Positions 56,501 through 64,000 of a DNA stretch of 64,000 bases are shown here, piece after piece. Origin of the DNA: Hypomyces perniciosus (lineage: Eukaryota > Ascomycota > Sordariomycetes > Hypocreales > Hypocreaceae); the NCBI GenBank assembly GCA_008477525.1, contig SPDT01000001.1, positions 4,898,001 to 4,962,000 of the forward strand, written 5' to 3'. The translations under genes were made by a program, and so were the position numbers. Under the pieces are notes generated by a model. The model saw only the letters and a list, made by a program, of their open reading frames with translations, was not told where the DNA came from and ran no database searches. Within the stretch, counting starts at the first letter, position 1. Each line of letters starts with the position of its first letter.

Positions 56501-57069
56501 CTTCGCAAGCGGACAACCATTGTGGTTGGCCCTGGGTTTGATGAGGTCTCGCCGAGATCACCAAATGCCCCAATCGCGAGAGCTGTACGAATCCCAACTG
56601 CGGCATGTCTTGCAAGCTCTATTTCATCTCTGGAAGATGCGACGATCGTTGCCGATAGCAGTCCAATACAAAAGCCTTGAACACCGCCATCCTGAAGCCC
56701 TTTCATAAATTGAGAGTGACTGCTCCCTGCTAGTTTTAGATACTCGAAGTACTGCACAATTTGTATGACGATTAAAAGGGGTAGCGTAACGATTCCTGAC
56801 ATATCTGACACCAGCAAATCAGATTCGCCGGTTTTAATCCAGACCGGGAAGCTCTGGATACGTCCCCGTCCATCCTTGAGGTTCGATATGTCGTGCCGTG
56901 AAGAAGCCAAAATGTTCCATGTCTCTGGCAGGCTAACAACAGCATCAAGAATTGGTTTTAGAAGTGGTTCTTCAAGCAAGTGTAATCGAACGTGTGCTAG
57001 ATATGATGGCTTTGGGGGGTTATTCTGGGGGGAGAAGATTGCCGCTGAGGGAGAGGACTTCGACAACAT
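50514..57069 (-). CDS. Non-reducing polyketide synthase (SAT-KS-MAT-PT-ACP-esterase)
   Basis: Iterative synthase that builds an aromatic polyketide from a starter acyl unit and malonyl-CoA. Five exons on the minus strand, 57069-56461, 56408-51587, 51531-51166, 51116-51037 and 50969-50514, give 2110 residues. Domains: SAT about 20-350 (Cys134 in GFCIG, His248 in KLHNP); KS about 380-800 (Cys552 in DTACSAS, His688, His727); MAT with Ser995 in GHSLG; PT with His1320 and Asp1495 (LDTFIQV); one ACP with Ser1684 in GIDSLAS; then an HGGGH-type alpha/beta hydrolase from about 1780 (oxyanion HGGGH near 1815, Ser1896 in GWSTGG, Asp near 2044, His2076) that would release the product. No C-methyltransferase lies between ACP and hydrolase. 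The hydrolase is split from the ACP by an intron and is easily mistaken for a separate gene. The start at 57069 opens the SAT fold. Confidence 0.93.
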
Positions 57070-57392
57070 GGTTATACTGGTGTTAATTCCGATTGATGAT
57101 TTACTGAATTGCGTTGTCGCGAGACTCACTTTTGCGGTGGATAAATGGTTTCATTATAAATGTCCCGAATGACGCCCTGCTGCTATGGATTTTCACCGAA
57201 TGAGTACTAACTAGGCCCGGATTTAAGGGGGTCTCCAGGAAAAGGTCACTCTTCAAGCCCGGGCTTTGACACGGAATGAATCCATACTGATAATCCCCAA
57301 GCGAGTCTTGCGCGCCGATAATGTATACCCTGGCTAGAACGTAAACCTGGTCATATATCATTTACTCGTAAGCATTATCGCCTAAATGGTAT

Positions 57393-57420
57393 ACTAGGGG
57401 GGTCTCTGAGACCCCCTAGT
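57393..57420. promoter_or_regulatory. 28-bp palindrome in the PKS promoter
   Basis: ACTAGGGGGGTCTC, one T, then GAGACCCCCTAGT: 13-bp arms with a single extra G. It lies about 325 bp upstream of the PKS ATG. GGGGGTCTC recurs once more at 57227-57235. Candidate binding site for a pathway or global regulator, or the end of a mobile element. Confidence 0.5.
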
Positions 57421-57773
57421 ACGGGGTGTGCAGATCGATGTCTAGCCACTACAACCAAAGATGGAAGCTCGGCCCCTTTCAATATCCGAGAGTCAAAAGC
57501 TCGGAAAATTCTGATTGGACTATATCCCCCCCTGTCCGAGCCCTGACTTTGGATGAATAATATGCTCCTTCTGTACTCCATACGGAGTCCCCGTATTAAT
57601 ATGGTGCTGCTCATTATGAGTATATACTCTCGGTGAAATCAGGGAAAATAACATAAAAGAGTGAAACAACTTGCATTTAAAAGTCTAAGTGAACAATAAA
57701 TGGTCAGGCATCCTTATATATATAAGAGATATATAGGAAATGGCGCTATTAATTGCACTATTTTAGGTCCTTA

Positions 57774-57846
57774 TAGGGTCACCGTTAACAGTCCAGTCCA
57801 AAGTCTTGCCGCCACATTAAACCGTTTCACTAATGTTAGCCGTTAG
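57774..57846 (+). repeat. Right copy of ~70-bp inverted repeat bracketing the PKS
   Basis: Inverted partner of 49102-49170. The two copies lie 8.6 kb apart with only the PKS gene between them. Differences are mostly C/T and G/A, as expected after RIP. Confidence 0.9.
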
Positions 57847-58257
57847 GTCTTTATCCAGCATATACTAAAGCGGTACATGCCGCAAGGATCATAAACGTTA
57901 GTTTAGTACAAGACCTACATCCCGATTTTGATTGGCTGATAAAAAAGTAAGTCTCAATACTTCTAAATACAATGAAATCACTATCAAAATCAAGTACTAG
58001 GTACTCCGGATACTGTCATGATCAGAAAATAATAATAAAATACTTATTGTACTTATATTTAATATTAATAAAATAAATTAGTAAATATAAATAAATTTAC
58101 TACCATATAGAAAATATTAAATCTTAAATTTAAAATTATAAATATTTTTCTTGAACTAATTATATATTGAATTTAATTTATTAAAAAGTAAAGAAAATCC
58201 AAAACCTTAGAAACATAATAAAAGTCTTTATCTCTATATATTTTTCTATATATAAAG

Positions 58258-58520
58258 TGTAATAGAGCGCGGCATAGCTATATAAAGTATAGAGAGATAG
58301 GAAACGAAGCTTGATTCTATAAAAGAGAATATACTATAGTGGCCTCGCTATATACACATATAGCTAACATAAAGAAAAAGCTATATATAGGCGCTTACAG
58401 CGCCTATATAGTCTAATATATCGCTTACGCGATATATATATTAGCTTATATCTGCTTTATAAGCAAATAAGAGCTCCCTAACGCTAATAGGCGGTAAAGC
58501 CCTAGCCTACTTAACCTAAT
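58258..58520 (+). repeat. Left direct terminal repeat (LTR-like)
   Basis: Shared with 62931-63190: GTAGAGAGATAGGAAA-type, TTCTATAAAAGAGAATATAC, ATAGTGGCCT and GGCGGTA blocks in the same order. It is more AT-rich than the right copy. Confidence 0.8.
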
Positions 58521-59629
58521 ATACCCCCCAGTTAATAAAGCTATTCTTAATGCCTTATTAACTGCTATCTTAGTCTATCTATAATATTATAACTGACTGG
58601 CCGCGCTTTTAAAGCCTTCTTTACTTAGTTAAAAGCTCTTTAATTATAAATATATATCGATATTCTATTATAAAGGTAAAAGGAATATAAATACTATAGC
58701 TATTATTAATCTATAATAATAGGAAGTTAAATAATAACGCTCTTTAAGTAGGTAAACTAGTCCTAAATAGCTGAAAATAAATATATTAACTGCCCCTAGC
58801 CCTATTCCTTACTTTTCTTTTTTAATTATTAATATTATTATTAACATTAATAATAATATTTGTTAAAAAGGAGGGCTAAAAAGTAAGGATTTCAGTGTAA
58901 TTAGATAACCTTCCTATTTTGGCTAGACCCGGATTTAGGCCCGACGCTAGGACCGAGTTCCGGAGGAACTTTGGTGTAAGTCAGGAATTCTCTTTTATCT
59001 TTAACGATAACAATTAAGCTAGGACCAGCTACCCCGCCTACCCTGGACTCAATATAATGCTTAAAATAGGCATTGTGAGAAATCTGACTAAAATGGTTTC
59101 CTGTTTATATAGCTGTGAGTCAATTTGAGCGATTTTATGTATAAATAAATTTTGCGGAAAATAGGAATACAGCTATAAACCTAATTCTATTACTGCACAC
59201 CTATTATTAAGTCGGAGGACTATTATAGAAGATAAAGTATTGTTCTATAATTACGTTTATACTAGCTGTATATTATTAAATATTTTATAGCTTTTTACCT
59301 ATTAAATTAAATATAATTCAATTATTTATTTTATTGTTTACCCAGTAAACTCTTAGTTATTTCCTTATTACTGCGTTAAGTGTAGCTTCCTAGAAGCTAC
59401 ACTTAAATAAGGTTTAATATAATCTTGTTATTTTAATAATATTAATATTAATAATAGTATAGCTTCTACTATAAGTATTATACTTTTAACTAATTCTCTT
59501 TATACTATATATTTATTAATTAATAGTAAAATTATAAAAGAAAAAAACTTTATTAATAAAGTATAGTTATAGTCGCCCTTTAAAGTTAGTTTATTGCGGC
59601 GTTAATTGTTTAGCTGGCTAAGTAGCTAT

Positions 59630-59835
59630 ACCTTTTTCTCCTCCTTTTACTCCTGCCTTAGCTTTAGCGCCAGCCTTTATCGCTACTCCCGCCCTAGCCT
59701 TAGCCCCTATTACTGCTGCTGCTGCTTTAATAGCTACTCTTATAGCTGCTCCCGCTATAAATGCTTCTACAGCTGCCTCTGCCTCTGCCTTTATTACCGC
59801 TACTGCCTTTACTGCCTTTACTGCTATACTATTAT
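59630..59835 (+). repeat. GC-retaining GCC/GCT-rich low-complexity island
   Basis: Imperfect GCCTTAGCC / GCTGCC units inside the AT-rich block. One plus-strand frame reads as an Ala/Thr/Leu-rich stretch, another as Cys/Tyr/Ser-rich. No start context or homology supports a gene. Probably a remnant of low-complexity coding or satellite sequence. Confidence 0.5.
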
Positions 59836-62800
59836 CCCTTCTTTATAAAGGTTATTTAAAGTCGGCAATTACTAGTTAAAGAGACTTTTTTAATATATTA
59901 TTATTGCCTGCTTTTAGTAATATATTATTTACTTTAATAAAAACTATTAATATACCTTTTAATAAACTCTTTTTTAATTTAGCTATATTTTTTTACTTAA
60001 TTATATACTTTATAGTCGCTTAGTGCTTATATTAATTATATATTAGCTTTTTTAAGCTATAAATCAACATAATAATAAAGTAAACTCTTTATGTTTTATT
60101 TATATATTTACAAGCTTATATAATTAAATAATAACCTAATATAAAGAAGTATTATAATTTTAATTGAATTTATTAAAGGAAAAGGATTTAGTTTATTTTA
60201 ACGAAATAGCTAATTTAAGTAATAATAATAATAATAATACCTTTTATATATAAGTATAGAAAGGTTAAAAGGCTTTTAAAGAATAATTATTATAGTAATA
60301 AAATATACCCTTTATAGTAAATAGCTTATAAGTTAAAATTACTTAATTTCCTATCTTTTTATATATTTTACTTTAATAATTATATATTTATGAAATTTAA
60401 TAATACTTTACAGTATTTAAAGCACTATTATAAAAAAGCTTTAATAAGTTTATTAATAAATATAAAGTTAATAAAAAAATAAAAAAACTATAAATAATCC
60501 TTTTTAAGATTTTTATTAAAGGAATATATTTTATATATTAATATAATATAAGTAAATATTAATTTATATATTTCTTTTAATTATAAAGTATATAGTTAAT
60601 TAATTATTATAATTAATATTATAATTAGTTATATAACTAGGCCCTAATATGTTCCTAGCTAAAGCTTTATATAAAGCCTCAAGGCTTTCTTACTCTCTAT
60701 AATATAATAACGATATTTGCCTTAACCTGCCTTTCTATACTATAATATATATAATATCTTTATCCTTAAATATTAAAAGCTAGTTATTTTTATTATATCT
60801 TTATAGATAGTCTTAAAAATCTTAATAACCTTTAAAAAAAAGTTTTAATATTTATTTATTAAACAGTCTATATAAAATAACCTATAATATATATATTAAA
60901 GTATAAGACTTATAGTCTATACACTTAATTCCCTTTATCTATATATTTTTAGCGTTTTTAATTAATACCTTTAGTGCTTTAAGGCTAAAATACCTAAATT
61001 ATAGATACTAAAAGTATTTTAAATTAAAGTATAATAGTAGAGGGTTATATATTTTTTTTTTTCAATTGTAGTAAATACTTTATTATATATATTTAAAAGT
61101 AGGAAAAGTATTATTAGGCTATTTAAAATATAATATTTAAGTATAGGAGTATTATAAAGAGATAAAGGTTTATATTAAAGTAATACAAGCTTATACCTAT
61201 ACTTTACTTTAGCTATTATAGTACTTAAGTTAACTATATTAGTGCAAAGTATATGATTATATCCTATTAGCTAGACCCCAGCTTTATAAAGCTTTAAAGT
61301 TAATATAATATTAATATAAAATCCTTTGATAATAATAATATTAATAAATTTAATAAAGTATATAATTCTTTTAATTAAATTATAGAGAGTATTTTTAATT
61401 AAATAATAGCCTTGTTTATAATTAGGTACCTGGTTATATTTACTTTAATATAGTTATTTTCTATATTTAAAATAAAAGAGTTAAAGATAAAGTAGGTCCT
61501 ACTATTTATAAAGTAAATAGTATTATAAGTGTTAAAAAGAATACTCTATAAATGTTTATAAAATATATCGTTATATATATATATATTAATATACGTATTA
61601 AATATATAGCAATATCCTTTTTTATTTTATTAAGTAGGGTGAAGGAAATTAAGGCTGCTTTAAAATATAATTCAATACTTTTTTATTTAAAGTAAATAAG
61701 TCTATACTTTTCTATATAAGCTTTTATATAAAGGAGTTTATTTATTTTCTTAAAGGCGTATATAAATTTTATCAATTTACTTAAAGCAAAGTTTATACTT
61801 TCCTTTCTTATTAGACTTTTTAATAAATATAGCCTATAGTTTACTACAGTTTACCAGTATTTAAATATACTTTTCTAAACTATATAAATATTTTTTATTA
61901 GCTGGTAGTTTAAAGTATAAATTATTATTTAATATTGCATTATTAAAATAGTTACTAAGTATTATATATAAGCTTTAAATATTAATTGCTATATTCTTTA
62001 TATTATTTAAAAGAAATTAACTAAATTAATTAAAAGTAAAAATCTTTTTTAATTTACTAATTTTTATTAAAGTATTTATAGAATATAAGTAATATAAAGT
62101 AAAGCTCAAAGTATAGTAAACTTTAATAGCTTTTAAAAATACTATTTAAAAAGATATTCTTATAGTTTCAAAAGCTTATATTAAATAGTATATATATAGG
62201 CGCGCAATTAATTTATATACTATACTTCCAACTTTATACTTTTATATATAGCTTTATATAAGACTTGTTAATAAATAATATACACTTCCTCTTTAGTTAT
62301 CTCTTTATAAAAAAAGAGGTAGTTTTTAAGCTTTTTAATAATCTAGCAAATAGAGAACTAGATTTATATATCATTTTTATTATCATTATTATCTTTATTT
62401 ACTTTTATAGCAGTAGGCTATAGATTTTTAGCTTTAAAGTTAATTAAAGTTAAATTATAAAGGTTTAAATTAATAGTCTTTTAAATTTTCCTTTAAGTTA
62501 TAGTTTTAACCTTCCTCTTTTCTATATTTGTATTCATAGCGTTTTAACACTTTTAAAGTAAACTATTATAGTAGATAGTGATTTTATTAATTTTAACTAT
62601 ATCTTTAAATTCTTTAGCTGCTTTCCTTTTTACTTAAATAAAGGTAAATAGTAAAAGAAAAGGGAAATAATTACTTAGCTTTTTAAAGAGATTAAGATTA
62701 ATCTTTTTCTATACTTTAATAGTAATTATATAATTTATAAAAATAGTTATGTATTTAATTTACTGTTTTAGTAATTTTAGCTTTCTAAAGAGTAAATCTT

Positions 62801-62930
62801 TTATATTATTTATTATAAAAAATAGATTTTATAATCCAAATATAAAGATAAAGAAAATATAAAGGAAAAGAATAATATTAAATGGAAGTTTCTAGTAATT
62901 TAATTAAAATTATTACTTAGGCTTATAACT

Positions 62931-63190
62931 ATAATAGAGTATATTGTAGCTATATAGAGTGTAGAGAGATAGGAAATAAAGCTTAATTCTATAAAAGAGA
63001 ATATACTATAGTGGCCTTACTATATATACATATAGCTAATATAAAGAAGAAGCTGTATACAGGCGCTATAAGCGCCTATATAGTCTGATACATCGCTTAC
63101 GCGATGTGTATGTCAGCTTGTATCTGCTTTGTAAGCAGATAAAAGCTCCCTAGCGCTTACAGGCGGTAGGGCCCCTCAACCCAATATAAA
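62931..63190 (+). repeat. Right direct terminal repeat (LTR-like)
   Basis: Same-orientation partner of 58258-58520, less AT-biased. It keeps three short hairpins in series that are also present in the left copy. Confidence 0.8.
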
Positions 63191-64000
63191 GGTATTTAAA
63201 ATATTAACTGTCCTGAACTTTCTTGCCTGTCTCAGCTTTTTCTGCCTAACTAAGGCCCTTAGTCTTAGTCGACCCCCCCCCCCCCTGGTCTTAAGCCTAC
63301 GGGTATTTTGTCGAGCGGGAAATGACACACCCAAACACACACACACCTATACAAGGACTAATGTAGAGCGCGAGAACCGCGCAGCTGAGAGAACTATGAA
63401 GTCGTAGTCGAACAATTTAATACTCAAAAGACACTGCGGATCATTTGATCATGATGCCGGCAGCCAGAAGCAACCAACAGTCGCCTTTCTATGCCTCAGT
63501 GGCTTCAACAGCTACAGCTAGGGTCATGTATTGAAGGGGGAAGAAGGTTGTTGTTTATTAAACTAAGTCTACCTGTTTATCTTTTATACCCATAGCTTCC
63601 CCAACACAGTAGCTGCCAAGTTAGGCAGTCAGTTCTTCTTGAGGTAAGCCGGGGAAAAGAAATGCAAGTGCGTTAGGCCCGTCAGTTACCCCCGACAAAG
63701 TATAGATATAGCGGCATTGTGGCTCATTATATAGGATACATAGTCTATTTAAAAGCCTCGTATACGTGTTAGTTAGAGCTTGGTTTTCCCGAAGATACGA
63801 AGGTCAGAACAATCACATTCTTGAAATAGTATCTAAAATCTACGGGGTATACCTGGAAAATGAAGATTTCCTTTTGGCACTTGTTATATATGGAGAAAAA
63901 GTTATTTTAGGAGCATTTTGGCATTATATACGATATGTTCTGTTCCTTTATCATCTTATCTTAAAACCCGTTCTTAAAATCTTATTTTGGCAGATATCCA
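63191..64000. other. Right edge of window
   Basis: GC content returns to normal. Contains a C13 run (63273-63285), a possible solo LTR, and an open frame without ATG that runs off the end. No gene could be assigned. Confidence 0.5.
63309..63697 (+). mobile_element. Possible solo LTR
   Basis: 389 bp starting TGTCG and ending CGACA, a canonical inverted LTR terminus (7 bp of inverted match, TTTGTCG / CGACAAA). A CA-rich stretch and TATA-like sequences lie inside. No target-site duplication is visible (TATTT versus AAGTA), and no primer-binding or polypurine site was found. Confidence 0.35.

Larger units (their letters stand above)
57070..58257. other. PKS promoter and right-hand repeat zone
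   Basis: Contains a possible 5' UTR intron (GTGAGT donor at 57129, acceptor near 57077), a TATA-like TTTATAAT (minus strand, about 57154-57161), three copies of GGGGGTCTC (two of them in a palindrome), the right inverted-repeat copy (57774-57846), and the start of the AT-rich desert near 57930. No other gene seen. Confidence 0.6.
58258..63190. mobile_element. RIP-degraded retroelement-like block, AT-rich, bounded by direct repeats
   Basis: Nearly 5 kb of extreme AT content with TpA-rich words and stops in every frame. About 260 bp at the left end (58258-58520) recurs in the same orientation at the right end (about 62931-63190). The layout, two direct terminal repeats around about 4.4 kb, fits an LTR retrotransposon inactivated by RIP. 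No reverse transcriptase or integrase motif survives, so the class is inference. GC-normal islands remain near 58920-59060 and 59630-59835. Confidence 0.65.

Noticed and set aside
59606..59848. 80-residue Ser/Tyr/Cys-rich frame in the AT desert
   Set aside because: Low-complexity reading of GCC/GCT repeats; other frames are equally open.

Overview
The window is nuclear DNA of a filamentous ascomycete (Pezizomycotina). Genes are split by short GT-AG introns of about 40 to 240 bp, the set includes fungal-only genes (flbC conidiation factor, Pex22-like peroxin, NR-PKS with SAT domain), and an AT-rich block looks mutated by repeat-induced point mutation (RIP). Sordariomycetes, perhaps Hypocreales, is my inference; no marker here proves it.

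Layout. 1-16.8 kb is a dense housekeeping block: the 3' end of a hormone-sensitive-lipase-like gene (+), glutamate decarboxylase (+), mitochondrial acetylornithine aminotransferase (-), ATG27 (-), the SAGA subunit SPT20 with long polyglutamine (-), a Pex22-like peroxin (-) and eIF2B gamma/GCD1 (+). 16.8-24.5 kb holds no convincing gene and lies upstream of flbC (24.5-25.6 kb, +). 25.6-46 kb is looser: an F-box/LRR-like protein (+), an acetate-transporter family protein (-), an F-box protein with four predicted membrane segments (-), an RNA-dependent RNA polymerase (-), an EthD-EthD-alpha/beta-hydrolase fusion (+) and a 2EXR-domain protein (-).

46.8-57.1 kb is a small secondary-metabolite locus: a flavin-dependent halogenase and a non-reducing polyketide synthase (SAT-KS-MAT-PT-ACP-esterase), both on the minus strand. 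Together they predict a chlorinated aromatic polyketide. The PKS is bracketed by a diverged ~70-bp inverted repeat, with an AT-rich scar between PKS and halogenase. From about 57.9 to 63.2 kb lies a gene-free, extremely AT-rich block bounded by ~260-bp direct repeats, which I read as a RIP-degraded retroelement, followed by a possible solo LTR and the window end.

A 9-mer, TACGGAGTA or its complement, occurs at 17 exact sites that I could find by eye. All lie outside coding exons; about 0.5 would be expected by chance. Exon borders were set by hand from splice signals, reading frame and family conservation. No alignment or database search was run.
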